Source of the DNA: Lacrimispora indolis DSM 755
GTDB lineage: Bacteria > Bacillota > Clostridia > Lachnospirales > Lachnospiraceae
NCBI RefSeq assembly: GCF_000526995.1
Contig: NZ_AZUI01000001.1
Coordinates: forward strand, 6,242,001-6,306,000
Direction of reading: 5' to 3'
DNA length: 64,000 bases
Below, piece by piece: positions 33,121-42,681 of this stretch. Both the position numbers and the translations under genes were made by a program. How positions within the stretch are numbered: the first letter of the stretch is position 1; the number at the start of each line of letters is the position of its first letter. Below the pieces are notes generated by a model that worked only from the letters and a program-made list of their open reading frames with translations, did not search any database and was not told the origin of the DNA.

Positions 33121-34350
33121 TTATTTTTTAAGGCACGGCATTTTTTTCATCCGTTCCATGGCTTCTACGGTGTTCTCATAGGTTCCAAATGCCGTTAAAC
33201 GGAAGTATCCCTCACCGCTTGGTCCAAATCCGCTTCCAGGAGTTCCCACCACGCCGGCTTCCACAAGAAGGCTGTCAAAAAACTCCCAGGAGGTCATTCC
33301 TGCCGGTACCTTTAACCAGATATAAGGCGCATTGACGCCGCCGTAAACCTCACAGCCGGCTTCCTTCAGCCCGGTGTAGATGGTTTTCGCATTTCTCATG
33401 TAATAAGCCACCTGTTCCTTTAACTGGGCCTTTCCTTCCTCAGAATAAACCGCAGCTCCGGCCTTCTGGACAATATAGGGCGCTCCGTTAAATTTAGTTC
33501 CATGGCGTCTGGCCCATAGGGAGTGAAGAGAGACCCCTCCCCTTACCAGGACTTTTGGAATGACGGTAAAGCCCAGGCGCACGCCGGTAAAACCTGCATT
33601 TTTTGAAAAGGAACGAAACTCAATGGCACAGGTTTCGGCGCCCTTGATCTCATAGATGGAATGAGGCACGTCATCCTGGGCAATGTAGGCTTCATAGGCA
33701 GCGTCATAAAGGATCACAGCCCCCTTGTTATTGGCATAATCCACCCATACCTTTAACTGGTCCCTGGTGAGGGTGGTTCCCGTAGGATTGCCCGGAACAC
33801 ATAAGTAAATAAGATCCGGCGTCTCGTTTGGAAGCTCCGGTACAAAATGATTTTCAGCCGTACATGGCATATAAATAACATTGCTCCACTTACCGGCTTC
33901 TTCCTCGTATTCCCCGGTTCTTCCTGCCATGGCATTGGAATCCACATAAACCGGATAAACCGGGTCGCAGACTGCAATTTTACAGCTTTCGTCAAAGATC
34001 TCCTGGATATTTCCGCAATCACTCTTAGCGCCGTCCGAAATAAAGATTTCATCAGGGGATATCTCACAGCCTCTGGCTGTGTAATCTTCCTTTGCAATGA
34101 TTTCTCTTAAAAATCCATAGCCCAGATCCGGCGCATAGCCATGAAAGGTCTCCTTACAGCCCATCTCATCCACCGCTTCATGAAGCGCATTAATAATGGC
34201 CGGCGCAATGGGCTGGGTCACATCACCGATTCCCAGACGGATGATCCTCTTATCCGGATTTGCCTCAGTATAGGCGTTTACCTTTTTCCCAATGGTGGAA
34301 AAAAGATAGCTTCCTGGAAGCTTTAAGTAATTTTCATTGATTTTTACCAT
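33121..34350 (-). CDS. dapL: LL-diaminopimelate aminotransferase
   Basis: 409 residues, class I/II PLP aminotransferase. It turns tetrahydrodipicolinate directly into LL-diaminopimelate with glutamate as donor. Typical DapL N terminus ([21 protein letters not shown]), the CVPGNPTGT motif and the PLP lysine in [10 protein letters not shown]. Partner dapF lies 17 bases upstream in the same operon, so the operon covers the last two steps to meso-diaminopimelate. ATG follows AGGAGG. The use of the DapL variant fits many clostridia. Confidence 0.95.
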   Translation of the reverse strand: MVKINENYLKLPGSYLFSTIGKKVNAYTEANPDKRIIRLGIGDVTQPIAPAIINALHEAVDEMGCKETFHGYAPDLGYGFLREIIAKEDYTARGCEISPDEIFISDGAKSDCGNIQEIFDESCKIAVCDPVYPVYVDSNAMAGRTGEYEEEAGKWSNVIYMPCTAENHFVPELPNETPDLIYLCVPGNPTGTTLTRDQLKVWVDYANNKGAVILYDAAYEAYIAQDDVPHSIYEIKGAETCAIEFRSFSKNAGFTGVRLGFTVIPKVLVRGGVSLHSLWARRHGTKFNGAPYIVQKAGAAVYSEEGKAQLKEQVAYYMRNAKTIYTGLKEAGCEVYGGVNAPYIWLKVPAGMTSWEFFDSLLVEAGVVGTPGSGFGPSGEGYFRLTAFGTYENTVEAMERMKKMPCLKK

Positions 34351-34367
34351 GGGTTCCTCCTGTTACT

Positions 34368-35180
34368 TTAAAGATTTTTTATGTTAAATTCACCTTCAAA
34401 CACTTCCACCGCCGGTCCGGTCATGAACACATGTCCGCTTCCTTCCCGGTCCCAGTGAATGGTCAGATTACCGCCCTTTAGTTCCACTTGAACGGTTTGG
34501 CCGGTACGGCCGCTTAAGGCAGAGGCGACCGCACTGGCAGTGGCTCCTGTCCCGCAGGCATAAGTTTCCCCGCTGCCTCTCTCCCATACCCTCATGCGGA
34601 TATAATCCCGGTTCACCACCTGAATAAATTCTGAATTGGTCCGTTCCGGAAAACGCTCATGGTTTTCAAAAGCAGGTCCAATGGCCTCTAAATCCAGACA
34701 GTCAATGTTATCCAGGTAGTAAACGGCATGGGGGTTTCCCATGGAAATGCCGATGAACTCATAGCTCTTTCCATCGACCAGTATCGGCTCCGGCACCTGG
34801 CTGGTGATCTCCGGCACTCCCATGTCCACTGTGATCTGGACAGCCTTTCCATTCTCCTGTTTTACCTTTAAATGTTTGATCCCTGCTCCCGTCTCCACGT
34901 CAAATTCCGTTTTTTCCACCAGGCGGTGATCGTAAACATACTTTCCCACACAGCGGATGCCGTTGCCGCACATCTGGCTCTCCGAGCCGTCGGCGTTAAA
35001 CATCCGCATTTGGCAGTCCGCTGTCTCTGACGGACAGATGAGGATCAGTCCATCGGATCCAATGCCAAAGTGCCGGTCGCTGACCTTTTTGGCAAGCTCG
35101 GCCGGAGCTTCCACAGATTCCTCAAAACAATTGATATAAACGTAATCGTTTCCGATTCCCTGCATTTTTGTAAATTTCAT
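34368..35180 (-). CDS. dapF: Diaminopimelate epimerase (canonical)
   Basis: 270 residues. Converts LL- to meso-diaminopimelate for lysine and wall synthesis. Both catalytic cysteines are present: Cys71 in MCGNGIRC and Cys209 in YACGTGATA, with Glu205 in the GSGET motif. Start MKFTKMQG is six bases after GGGAG; an extension of five codons is less likely. It is co-transcribed with dapL and lies next to an ANTAR regulator. This copy is clearly the functional enzyme, in contrast with the paralogue at 52776. Confidence 0.96.
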   Translation of the reverse strand: MKFTKMQGIGNDYVYINCFEESVEAPAELAKKVSDRHFGIGSDGLILICPSETADCQMRMFNADGSESQMCGNGIRCVGKYVYDHRLVEKTEFDVETGAGIKHLKVKQENGKAVQITVDMGVPEITSQVPEPILVDGKSYEFIGISMGNPHAVYYLDNIDCLDLEAIGPAFENHERFPERTNSEFIQVVNRDYIRMRVWERGSGETYACGTGATASAVASALSGRTGQTVQVELKGGNLTIHWDREGSGHVFMTGPAVEVFEGEFNIKNL

Positions 35181-35195
35181 CGTTCTCTCCCACAA

Positions 35196-35744
35196 CTATC
35201 GATTGATCAGGCTCATGATCATCTGGGCAGTTTCCACCATATTGGTTCCGCTGTCCATGCTGCATTTCTGGATGTACCGGTGGGCATCCGTTTCGGACAT
35301 GTGGTTCCGCTCCATCAAAAGCTCTTTTGCCTGTCTGATCATTTCTATTTCTTCCTTGCTCCGCTCTTTTGGCTGGCTTTTTAATTTCTTACGCCTTCTG
35401 GCAAGAGATTCCATCATCATTTCCAGAGTGCTTACCAGATCCTGTACCTTTAAGGGATGGCCCAGGCAGACCACACCCTCAGGCGCCCTGCCGCTCCACT
35501 GGCTGGGGGACACTAAAAGAAGCATCTGCATGCCCTCCGGAAGGCATTCATAAAGCTCATGAAACACCATATCCGCAAACCTGTATCCGCATACTACGAT
35601 TCCACTGCCCAGCTCGTCGGCGCTGTTTACCGCCTGTGCACCGGAGGTGCAGACCGCTGATACCGTAAAGCCGTTCCTCATAAGAATATTTTTAATATTT
35701 TTTGCATCCTCTTCTCTGGAAAATGCCACTATCACATTGGTCAA
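35196..35744 (-). CDS. ANTAR-domain RNA-binding antiterminator (NitR/EutV-like)
   Basis: 182 residues. An N-terminal receiver-like domain (about 1-115) lacks the usual phospho-acceptor set (no clear DD pair or acceptor Asp), and the C-terminal ANTAR domain (about 125-180; SKEEIEMIRQAKELLMERNHMSETDAHRYIQKCSM) is complete. ANTAR proteins bind paired hairpins in leaders and prevent termination. It directly follows glnA, an arrangement known in clostridia where such a protein controls glutamine synthetase, so it may act on the glnA leader. The start is TTG nine bases after GGAGG. Confidence 0.87.
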   Translation of the reverse strand: MTNVIVAFSREEDAKNIKNILMRNGFTVSAVCTSGAQAVNSADELGSGIVVCGYRFADMVFHELYECLPEGMQMLLLVSPSQWSGRAPEGVVCLGHPLKVQDLVSTLEMMMESLARRRKKLKSQPKERSKEEIEMIRQAKELLMERNHMSETDAHRYIQKCSMDSGTNMVETAQMIMSLINR

Positions 35745-35786
35745 ACACTCTCACCTCCAGATAATCGTATCAGAAAACAGAAATCA

Positions 35787-37124
35787 TCAATACTTATACA
35801 GGTATTCTTCCACTTCCCAATCCGTTACCTGGGCCCGGAACAGGTGCCATTCGGTTTCCTTTGCTTCCAGGTACTTGGTATAGATATGTTCGCCCAGCAC
35901 TTCTTTCATAAAATCGTCCTTCCGGAAGTCCTCAATGGCCTCTCCCAGGGTTTCCGGCAGGCGCTCAATGCCTTTTTTCAAAATCTCCTCCGGCTGCATG
36001 GCAAAAATGTTCTGATCAACGCTTTCCGGCGGAGTAAGCCCTTTTTCGATCCCGTCAAGACCGGCAGCCAGGCAGGCAGCCAGAGCCAAATAAGGGTTGA
36101 CGGCCGGGTCCGGACAGCGAAGCTCAATCCTGGTTCCCGCTCCTCTGGAGGAAGGGATGCGGATCAGAGAGCTTCTGTTTGCCCTGGCTGACCATGCAAT
36201 ATAAACCGGAGCGTCATATCCGGGGACAAGGCGTTTATAGGAATTGACCAAGGGATTAGTTAGTATTGCCATCCCTTTCATGTGATAAAGGATTCCTGCT
36301 ATAAACTGATAGGCAGTCTTGCTTAAGCCCAGCTTATCGGATGCGTCCTCAAACATGTTATTGCCTTTTAAATCAGACAGGGACATATTGATGTGCATTC
36401 CGGAACCGTTGACTCCTGCCTTTGGTTTTGGCATAAAGGTAGCATGAAGTCCGTGGCGCTTGGCAATGGACTTTACGGCCATTTTAAAGGTCATGATGTT
36501 ATCTGCTGTCACCATGCCCTCTGCATACTGAAAATCGATTTCATGCTGCCCAGGAGAAATCTCATGATGGGAAGCCTCGATCATAAATCCCATTTCTTCC
36601 AGATTCAGCACCATATCCCGGCGGACATTCTCGGCCAGATCAATGGGAGCCACATCAAAATAGCTGGCTGTCTCATGGGTTTCCGTTGTGGGACGCCCCT
36701 CTTCATCCGTATGGAAAAGGAAGAATTCACATTCCGGCCCTGCATGGAATTCAAATCCCATGTCCCTTGCTTTCTTCAGCACTTTTTTAAGCACGAATCT
36801 GGGATCGCCGTCAAACGGCATCCTGTCCGGGCAGTATACGTCGCACATCAGGCGGGCAACCTTCCCCTGCTGTGGACGCCATGGAAATATCTCAAAGGTA
36901 TCAAGATCCGGATAAAGGTACATGTCAGACTCTTCCATTCTCACAAAACCCTCAATGGCAGAACCGTCAAACATGCAGCGGTTCTCCAGTGCCTTGCCAA
37001 GCATGCTTTTGGTGATCGCAACATTTTTCAGCATACCGAAAATATCTGTAAACTGAAGGCGGATAAATTCCACGTCTTCTTCCTCTACGATCCGGAATAT
37101 ATCTTCTTTGCTGTACTTGCTCAT
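35787..37124 (-). CDS. glnA: Glutamine synthetase type I
   Basis: 445 residues, the GSI-alpha length. Makes glutamine from glutamate, ammonia and ATP. Motifs: beta-grasp N domain, [19 protein letters not shown] (metal Glu), [10 protein letters not shown], and [26 protein letters not shown]. No adenylylation site of the beta type is evident, as expected in Firmicutes. Start set at MSKYSKED, eight bases after AAGGGAG; an open extension of 52 codons lies in the leader. Head of the glnA-ANTAR-dapF-dapL run behind a strong promoter. Confidence 0.96.
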   Translation of the reverse strand: MSKYSKEDIFRIVEEEDVEFIRLQFTDIFGMLKNVAITKSMLGKALENRCMFDGSAIEGFVRMEESDMYLYPDLDTFEIFPWRPQQGKVARLMCDVYCPDRMPFDGDPRFVLKKVLKKARDMGFEFHAGPECEFFLFHTDEEGRPTTETHETASYFDVAPIDLAENVRRDMVLNLEEMGFMIEASHHEISPGQHEIDFQYAEGMVTADNIMTFKMAVKSIAKRHGLHATFMPKPKAGVNGSGMHINMSLSDLKGNNMFEDASDKLGLSKTAYQFIAGILYHMKGMAILTNPLVNSYKRLVPGYDAPVYIAWSARANRSSLIRIPSSRGAGTRIELRCPDPAVNPYLALAACLAAGLDGIEKGLTPPESVDQNIFAMQPEEILKKGIERLPETLGEAIEDFRKDDFMKEVLGEHIYTKYLEAKETEWHLFRAQVTDWEVEEYLYKY

Positions 37125-37251
37125 AATGCTGTCTCCCTTCTTAAACTCTAAAATGAAAAGCCCCAGCTTTTCTGTAATAGCAAAAAAAGGGGCAGGCAAA
37201 CACAGTCTCACATCAATGGACCATCTTCGCACCACCCCGTCATATGTGTAA
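37125..37251 (-). promoter_or_regulatory. glnA leader with possible terminator and ANTAR target
   Basis: About 120-base leader. GGGGTGG (37232-37238) can pair with CTGCCCC (37189-37195), which is followed by seven T (37182-37188), resembling a terminator; a second small hairpin GAAAAGC/GCTTTTC is at 37155-37172. The ANTAR gene just downstream makes antitermination plausible. I could not place the paired hexaloops required by ANTAR with certainty. Confidence 0.45.
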
Positions 37252-37280
37252 AATATAACAGCTGGGAAAAAATTTGTCAA
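37252..37280 (-). promoter_or_regulatory. Sigma-A promoter of glnA
   Basis: TTGACA (37275-37280), 17-base spacer, TATATT (37252-37257) on the minus strand. It starts six bases after the end of the metal ATPase gene; no terminator is seen between them. Confidence 0.9.
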
Positions 37281-37285
37281 TATTT

Positions 37286-39154
37286 TTATTTATTACTTTG
37301 ATAAGCCAAAGCCCTGATGGCATTTAAAATGGCAAGTACCGAAACCCCTACATCTCCAAATACGGCTGCCCACATCGTTGCCATTCCAGCGGCCGACAAT
37401 ATAAGAATGAGCACCTTTACTCCAATGGCGAAAACGATATTCTGCTTCACAATGACCGCTGTTTTCCTGGCAATTGCGATGGCGTCTATAAGCTTTGAGG
37501 GTTCATCCGTCATGATCACCACATCAGCGGCTTCTACCGCCGCATCAGAGCCGATTCCGCCCATGGCGATTCCAACATCGGCACGGGCAAGGACCGGGGC
37601 ATCATTGATGCCGTCACCTACAAAGGCCAGATTCATCCCTTCCCGTTTCCTTGACAGCAGTTCCTCTACCTTTCCTACCTTATCACCGGGAAGAAGGCCG
37701 CCGTGAACCTCGTCAAGCCCCAGCTTTTCACCAACCGCGCGGCCAACTTCCGGCTTATCACCTGTCAGCATCACCAGCTTCCTGACTCCTGCCTCCTTTA
37801 ATCCTTTTAATGCCATTGGCACGTCATCCCGTATGGTGTCAGAAATGGTGATGGAACCCAGATACCGCCCGGCCTCAGCCACATAAAGAGAGGTTCCTGT
37901 TACAGACTCCTGGGCCGGGACCGTGATCCCCTGCTGTTCCATAAGCCTTGCATTGCCGATATAAAGCTCCTGTTCCTTCCCTTCTTCATTAAGCTCTGCC
38001 TTAATGCCGTGTCCTGCTATCTCTTCCACCCTGCCGATGAGTGTCTCATCAACAGGCTTTCCATAAGCTTCCTTTACCGACAAAGCGATGGGATGATTGG
38101 AATGGAACTCTCCATATGCAGCCAGCCTTAAAAGCTCTTCCTCAGTTCCTTCTGCAGGATCCACGTTTGTGACCCGGAATTTTCCTGTTGTAAGAGTGCC
38201 TGTTTTGTCAAAGACAACTGTTTCCAAGGAGGCCATGGCTTCTAAGTAATTGCTTCCCTTCATAAGGATCCCATTTCTGGAAGCAGCGCCCAGCCCTCCG
38301 AAAAAGCTTAAGGGAACGGAAATCACCAGAGCACAGGGACAGGAAACCACCAGAAAGCTGCAGGCACGGTAAATCCAGGTTCCCCACCCGCCGCCAAACA
38401 CCAAAGGAGGAATCAATGCCAGGATGAGTGCCAGAGCCACCACAACCGGCGTATAAACCCTTGCAAACCTGGTGATGAAGTTCTCGGCCTTTGCTTTTCT
38501 AAAGCTGGCATTTTCCACCAGCTCCAGGATCTTTGCCACCGTGGAGTCATCAAACAGCTTTGTTACCCTGACCTCCAAAACACCGTTTAAATTAATGGAA
38601 CCGCTGAGTACGGCATCGTTTTCCTTCACTTCCACAGGCATGGATTCTCCTGTCAGGGCCTTTGTATCCAGCCCTCCGGTACCCTTTATGACAACGCCGT
38701 CAAGAGGTACCTTTTCTCCCGGTTTTATTACGATGGTATCCCCTACTGAAACCTCGTAAGGGTCCACTTTTTCTTCCTTCCCATCCTTAAGAAGATTGGC
38801 ATATTCCGGATTGATATCCATAAGCTCTGTGATGGACTTTCTTGATTTGTTTACCGCGTAGTCATTAAAGAGTTCACCGATCTGGTAAAACAGCATGACT
38901 CCCACCGCTTCTTCCATAGCTCCGATACCGATGGCACCAAAGGTCGCCACTGACATGAGAAAATTTTCGTCGAAAAACTGGCCGTTTTTAATGTTCCGGA
39001 TTGCCCTTAAAGGAATGTCATACCCTGCCGCAAGATAGGAGATCAAAAAGAACAGCCAGTACCAGACTGTTTTTTCCTCCCCAACCATTCCTGCTGCAAA
39101 AAACAGGGCGCTGGCCGCAAGCCTGATTGCCATCCGTTTCTGTTTCTTTGTCAT
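37286..39154 (-). CDS. cadA: Zn2+/Cd2+/Pb2+-type P1B ATPase without N-terminal HMA domain
   Basis: 622 residues. Soft-metal efflux pump: SCPCALV in the transport site (the CPC motif), LTGES actuator loop, DKTGTLT phosphorylation site (about 325), HP locus in SNHPIAL and [11 protein letters not shown]. The N terminus goes straight into membrane helices: the metal-binding HMA domain usual for CadA is missing and is encoded as the separate gene just upstream. With the ArsR/CadC-type repressor this forms a three-gene metal-resistance unit. Zn/Cd preference is inferred from family and from the CadC-like regulator; copper is less likely. Confidence 0.92.
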   Translation of the reverse strand: MTKKQKRMAIRLAASALFFAAGMVGEEKTVWYWLFFLISYLAAGYDIPLRAIRNIKNGQFFDENFLMSVATFGAIGIGAMEEAVGVMLFYQIGELFNDYAVNKSRKSITELMDINPEYANLLKDGKEEKVDPYEVSVGDTIVIKPGEKVPLDGVVIKGTGGLDTKALTGESMPVEVKENDAVLSGSINLNGVLEVRVTKLFDDSTVAKILELVENASFRKAKAENFITRFARVYTPVVVALALILALIPPLVFGGGWGTWIYRACSFLVVSCPCALVISVPLSFFGGLGAASRNGILMKGSNYLEAMASLETVVFDKTGTLTTGKFRVTNVDPAEGTEEELLRLAAYGEFHSNHPIALSVKEAYGKPVDETLIGRVEEIAGHGIKAELNEEGKEQELYIGNARLMEQQGITVPAQESVTGTSLYVAEAGRYLGSITISDTIRDDVPMALKGLKEAGVRKLVMLTGDKPEVGRAVGEKLGLDEVHGGLLPGDKVGKVEELLSRKREGMNLAFVGDGINDAPVLARADVGIAMGGIGSDAAVEAADVVIMTDEPSKLIDAIAIARKTAVIVKQNIVFAIGVKVLILILSAAGMATMWAAVFGDVGVSVLAILNAIRALAYQSNK

Positions 39155-39169
39155 CGCTGCTCCCCTGCC

Positions 39170-39394
39170 TTACCGAAGCACCTTAAATTCTGCTTCAGGC
39201 TCAATCTTGTATGAGATCTTTTTGGCTGCTTCCATGATTTCAACCGACTTGCCGTCTTCGATTTCCATGGTCATCCTCTGGGTCATAAAGCTTACGGACG
39301 CGCTTTCCACACCATCTAATTTCTTTACCTCTTCTTCAATCCTGGCCGCACAGTTGGCGCAGCACAAGCCTTCCAGCTTGACAATCTTCTTCAT
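39170..39394 (-). CDS. Heavy-metal-associated (HMA) domain protein
   Basis: 74 residues: one ferredoxin-like HMA fold with the metal-binding CxxC in LCCANCAARIEEEV. The context (15 bases before cadA, after an ArsR gene) indicates it substitutes for the missing N-terminal domain of the ATPase, delivering metal to the pump or sensing it. The double CC before xxC is unusual compared with the common GMTCxxC. ATG follows GGAGAGAAAC. Confidence 0.9.
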   Translation of the reverse strand: MKKIVKLEGLCCANCAARIEEEVKKLDGVESASVSFMTQRMTMEIEDGKSVEIMEAAKKISYKIEPEAEFKVLR

Positions 39395-39434
39395 AACAGT
39401 TTCTCTCCTTTTTTATTTTTTATTCCTGTCTTCA

Positions 39435-39818
39435 TCACTCATTGATATGCTCCATCCCCTGAGCCAGGATGGTCTCGATGTGGCCGTCAGCCAGGGAATA
39501 AAATACGGTCTTTCCCTCTCTGCGGAACTTCACCAGGCGCATCTGCTTCAGCACCCGGAGCTGGTGGGAAATAGCTGACTGACCCATTTTTAAAAGATTT
39601 GCAATATCACATACACACATCTCTGACTGGCTTAGTACATAGAGGATCTTTATCCTGGTAGCATCACCAAATATTTTGAAGAAATCTGCCAGATCAAGAA
39701 GCTCCTGATCCTGGGGCATGGCCTTTAGCACCTGACTTACAACAGTTTCATGAACACAGATAAAATCGCACTGGTCGATTTCACAGTCCTGAATATTTCT
39801 TTTGCTGTCCTGCTCCAT
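39435..39818 (-). CDS. ArsR/SmtB-family metal repressor (CadC-like)
   Basis: 127 residues. Winged helix with the alpha-3N metal-site motif EMCVCDIANLL (ELCVCD in CadC) and recognition helix MGQSAISHQLRVLKQM. The cysteine-rich N terminus (CEIDQCDFICVHE) supplies further ligands, as in CadC proteins that sense Cd2+, Pb2+ and Zn2+. The start MEQDSKR follows AAGGAGG. A palindrome overlapping the promoter just upstream is the likely operator, so the repressor should control itself and the two downstream metal genes. Confidence 0.92.
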   Translation of the reverse strand: MEQDSKRNIQDCEIDQCDFICVHETVVSQVLKAMPQDQELLDLADFFKIFGDATRIKILYVLSQSEMCVCDIANLLKMGQSAISHQLRVLKQMRLVKFRREGKTVFYSLADGHIETILAQGMEHINE

Positions 39819-39843
39819 TGGGTACCTCCTTAATCTCACCATT

Positions 39844-39872
39844 ATTATATGAATAATTGTTCATATGTTTAT
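39844..39872 (-). promoter_or_regulatory. ArsR-type operator overlapping the metal operon promoter
   Basis: Palindrome ATATGAA-TAATTG-TTCATAT at 39847-39866, matching the ArsR/CadC operator style. The -10 TATAAT (39844-39849) overlaps it and the weak -35 is at 39867-39872, so the bound repressor would block RNA polymerase. Confidence 0.8.
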
Positions 39873-39914
39873 ATTATCACTTTTTCATAAAATGTCAACC
39901 GCTTTTTTGTTCAC

Positions 39915-39943
39915 TTGACAGCCTGCCCCAGTGGTGGTAGACT
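39915..39943 (+). promoter_or_regulatory. Sigma-A promoter of the ABC-2 exporter operon
   Basis: TTGACA (39915-39920), 17-base spacer, TAGACT (39938-39943), giving a leader of about 245 bases. Confidence 0.75.
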
Positions 39944-40015
39944 TAAATTCCTTTTCCATTCTAATTTCACATCTCACATTCAGGAAAAGAGAATATTGAT
40001 ACCACGGTAGAGTCC

Positions 40016-40146
40016 CCGGAAAGAGAAATTTTCTGATTCCGGAGAGCAGCGTTTCCATCGGTTTACCGAATGGCGCTCACCGCTTGGCAAGATATTGGGA
40101 TCCTCTGACCAGTTATGACAGATTTCTTTCTTACGAAAGAACTGTC
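40016..40146 (+). promoter_or_regulatory. Structured leader of the ABC-2 exporter operon (candidate riboswitch)
   Basis: Three consecutive hairpins: 40016-40042 (CCGGAA/TTCCGG with inner AGAAA/TTTCT), 40044-40078 (GAGC/GCTC enclosing CCAT-CGG/CCG-ATGG), and 40117-40146 (GACAG...TTCTTTC/GAAAGAA...CTGTC). No coding frame with a start covers it. I recognise no known riboswitch consensus and no U-run terminator. Confidence 0.5.
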
Positions 40147-40196
40147 CGCTGCCGGAAAGAACGGGTTCACAAATATTACTACCAGGAGGAACTTTT

Positions 40197-40997
40197 ATGA
40201 TTCAAGTGGAACACATGAACAAGACCTTCAAGGTCGCAAGAAGAAGTGCCGGCTTTTCAAAAGCAGTCAAGGCCCTTTTTCGCAAAGAGGTGGAAACCAT
40301 CCACGCCCTTTCCGACATCTCCTTTATCATAGGAGACGGAGAAATGGTAGGCTATATCGGCCCCAACGGCGCAGGAAAAAGCTCCACCATCAAAATTCTA
40401 AGCGGAATCCTTACACCGGATAACGGCACCTGCCTGATCAATGGCCGGGTCCCATGGAAGGAACGCAAGGCACATGTAAAGGATATTGGCGTTGTCTTCG
40501 GCCAGCGCACCCAGCTTTGGTGGGATGTCCCCATTCTGGATTCCTTTGAACTGCTCCGCGACATCTACGAAATCCCCACAAACCAATACCAGGAAACCCT
40601 GGACGAGCTGACAGAACTTTTGTCCCTGGGAGAGCTTTTGCGCACACCGGCCAGGAACTTATCTTTAGGCCAGCGGATGCGCTGCGAGATTGCTGCTTCC
40701 CTTCTCCACAGACCAAAGATCCTGTTTCTGGATGAACCAACCATTGGCCTAGATGCAGTATCCAAGCTTGCAGTCCGGGACTTCATCCGAAAGCAGAACC
40801 ATAAGCACAAAACCACTGTCCTTCTTACCACCCATGATATGCAGGACATCGATGCTCTGGCAGACAGGGTCCTCCTGATCGGAAAAGGACGGCTGCTTTT
40901 AGACGGCGCTCTTTCGGACTTAAAATCCCACCGTCCCAGGGAAGATGCCACACTGGATGAGATCATTGCCGCCCTTTACCGGGATTACCGGATATAG
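40197..40997 (+). CDS. ABC-2 exporter ATP-binding protein (COG4586 type)
   Basis: 266 residues. Walker A GPNGAGKSS (about 60-68), Q-loop near GVVFGQRTQLWWD, signature LSLGQRMRCE, Walker B ILFLDEP and switch His in TTHD. The GQRTQLWWDVP stretch after Walker A is typical of the COG4586 group, whose partners are two dissimilar ABC-2 permeases, exactly as found downstream. ATG follows CAGGAGG. The exported compound is unknown; members are often simply annotated as drug or unknown exporters. Confidence 0.92.
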   Translation: MIQVEHMNKTFKVARRSAGFSKAVKALFRKEVETIHALSDISFIIGDGEMVGYIGPNGAGKSSTIKILSGILTPDNGTCLINGRVPWKERKAHVKDIGVVFGQRTQLWWDVPILDSFELLRDIYEIPTNQYQETLDELTELLSLGELLRTPARNLSLGQRMRCEIAASLLHRPKILFLDEPTIGLDAVSKLAVRDFIRKQNHKHKTTVLLTTHDMQDIDALADRVLLIGKGRLLLDGALSDLKSHRPREDATLDEIIAALYRDYRI

Positions 40998-41008
40998 GAG
41001 GAGAAGCC

Positions 41009-41812
41009 ATGAAAAAATACTGGTCCTTTTTCCGCATCCGTTTTATCCATGGGCTTCAATACCGTGCGGCAGCCCTTTCCGGCATGGTCACCCAGTTTGT
41101 ATGGGGAACCATGGAGATCCTTTTATTCCGGGCATTTTATGAAGCTGCTCCTGAAAGCTTTCCCATGGAATTTCAGGCACTTTCCACCTACGTATGGCTT
41201 CAGCAGGCCTTTCTGGCCCTTTACATGACCTGGTTCTGGGAGTCTGAGCTGTTTGATTCCATTACAACAGGAAACGTGGCCTATGAACTATGCCGCCCTG
41301 TCCGCCTTTACAACATGTGGTTTGCCAGAGGTCTGGCCGTCCGCCTTTCCAAAGCAGTCCTTCGGTGCATGCCCATTCTGCTCTTTGCCTGGCTTCTGCC
41401 GGCCCCTTACGGCCTTGCTCTTCCAGGAAGCTTTCATACATGGTTTTTCACCCTTTTGTCCATGACCCTGGGGTTTCTTTTTGTGGTTGCCTTTGGCATG
41501 ATCGTGTATATGTCTGTTTTTTACACCATTTCCTCCCAGGGGATCAAGCTGATCGTCACCTCCCTTTCGGAGTTTTTAAGCGGCTCGGTCATCCCTCTTC
41601 CATTTCTGCCTGACGGAATCAGGGAGTTTGTGAACCTTCTGCCCTTTGCCTCGGCCCAGAATGTCCCCTTCCGGATCTTCGGCGGTGATTTAAAAGGGCA
41701 GGACATGTATGCAAGCCTTTTCGTACAGGTATTCTGGCTGGCGATGTTTCTCATCATTGGACGGATCATGGAACGCAATGCTTTAAAACGCGTTGTGTTC
41801 CAGGGCGGTTGA
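41009..41812 (+). CDS. ABC-2 family permease (COG4587 type)
   Basis: 267 residues with six predicted membrane helices. The N-terminal region (WSFFRIRFIHGLQYRAAALSG) and the central WESELFDSITTGNVAYELCRPV pattern match the COG4587 permeases that accompany COG4586 ATPases. It begins 11 bases after the ATPase stop with AGGAGG. It forms a heteromeric exporter with the next permease. No periplasmic or secreted component is encoded. Confidence 0.87.
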   Translation: MKKYWSFFRIRFIHGLQYRAAALSGMVTQFVWGTMEILLFRAFYEAAPESFPMEFQALSTYVWLQQAFLALYMTWFWESELFDSITTGNVAYELCRPVRLYNMWFARGLAVRLSKAVLRCMPILLFAWLLPAPYGLALPGSFHTWFFTLLSMTLGFLFVVAFGMIVYMSVFYTISSQGIKLIVTSLSEFLSGSVIPLPFLPDGIREFVNLLPFASAQNVPFRIFGGDLKGQDMYASLFVQVFWLAMFLIIGRIMERNALKRVVFQGG

Positions 41813-41825
41813 AAGGAGGCATAAC

Positions 41826-42611
41826 ATGAATTCCATCCGGTTATACGAAAAATATCTGCTCATGCATTTAAAGAGCATGATGCAGCATAAAACCTCCTTC
41901 TTTTTAACCATCATAGGGCAGTTTTTAATATCCTTTAACATATTTCTTGGAGTCCTTTTTATGATGGACCGTTTTAAGGAAGTAAAGGGATTTTCCTATG
42001 GGGAGGTTCTCCTTTGTTTTTCCATTACGCTCATGGCTTTTACCATAGCTGAGGCCATCTTCCGGAGCCTGGACACCTTTGAGACCATCATAGGCAACGG
42101 AGAATTTGACCGAATCCTCTTAAAACCCAGAAACTGTCTGTTTCTGGTCCTGTGCAGCAAGATCGATTTAACCAGGATCGGACGGCTTTTGCAGGCTGCA
42201 GTCATGCTCGTATACGGCCTGCGGTTCAGTTCCATTGACTGGAACCCTGTCCGGGCCTTTACTGTCGTCCTCATGGTCACAGGCGGTGTGGCGGTATTTG
42301 CAGCCATTTACTTAATCTTTGCCTCCATATGCTTTTTTACCCTGGAAGGCCTGGAATTCATGAATGTGTTCACTGACGGAGCCAGAGAGTATGGAAAATA
42401 TCCCATCGGCATTTATGGAAAAACCCTTTTGACAATCTGTACCTACCTGGTTCCATTTGCCCTGTTTCAGTATTATCCCTTTTTATATCTCACAGGCAGA
42501 ACCTCCAATCCATGGTACAGCCTTCTTCCTCTGGCCGCCTGTTTCTTTCTTGTCCCTGCCGGACTTTTATGGAACTTCGGACTGTCCCGTTATCAGTCAA
42601 CCGGTTCTTAA
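41826..42611 (+). CDS. ABC-2 family permease (COG3694 type)
   Basis: 261 residues with six predicted membrane helices. The pattern (LYEKYLLMHLKSMMQHKTSFFL ... GNGEFDRILLKPRN) corresponds to COG3694, the third component of this exporter type. The start chosen is ATG nine bases after AAAGGAGG, 13 bases past the previous stop; an open frame of 11 codons upstream overlaps the previous gene. A very strong hairpin ends the operon. Confidence 0.87.
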   Translation: MNSIRLYEKYLLMHLKSMMQHKTSFFLTIIGQFLISFNIFLGVLFMMDRFKEVKGFSYGEVLLCFSITLMAFTIAEAIFRSLDTFETIIGNGEFDRILLKPRNCLFLVLCSKIDLTRIGRLLQAAVMLVYGLRFSSIDWNPVRAFTVVLMVTGGVAVFAAIYLIFASICFFTLEGLEFMNVFTDGAREYGKYPIGIYGKTLLTICTYLVPFALFQYYPFLYLTGRTSNPWYSLLPLAACFFLVPAGLLWNFGLSRYQSTGS

Positions 42612-42619
42612 ACCTAGCA

Positions 42620-42674
42620 AAAAGACCGGGGAGCGGACGGAATCTTTAAATTCCGTCCGCTCCCCGGTCTTTCT
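42620..42674. terminator. Strong bidirectional terminator between ABC-2 and MATE genes
   Basis: Perfect 23-bp arms (42621-42643 with 42650-42672) starting AAAGACCGGGG, one of the longest in the window, between convergent genes and with T-rich ends on both strands. Confidence 0.95.
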
Positions 42675-42681
42675 TAAGGGC

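Noticed and set aside
36393..37151. A 252-codon plus-strand frame opposite glnA.
   Set aside because: Antisense shadow of a highly conserved enzyme; no ribosome site, composition rich in His/Cys typical of complement frames.
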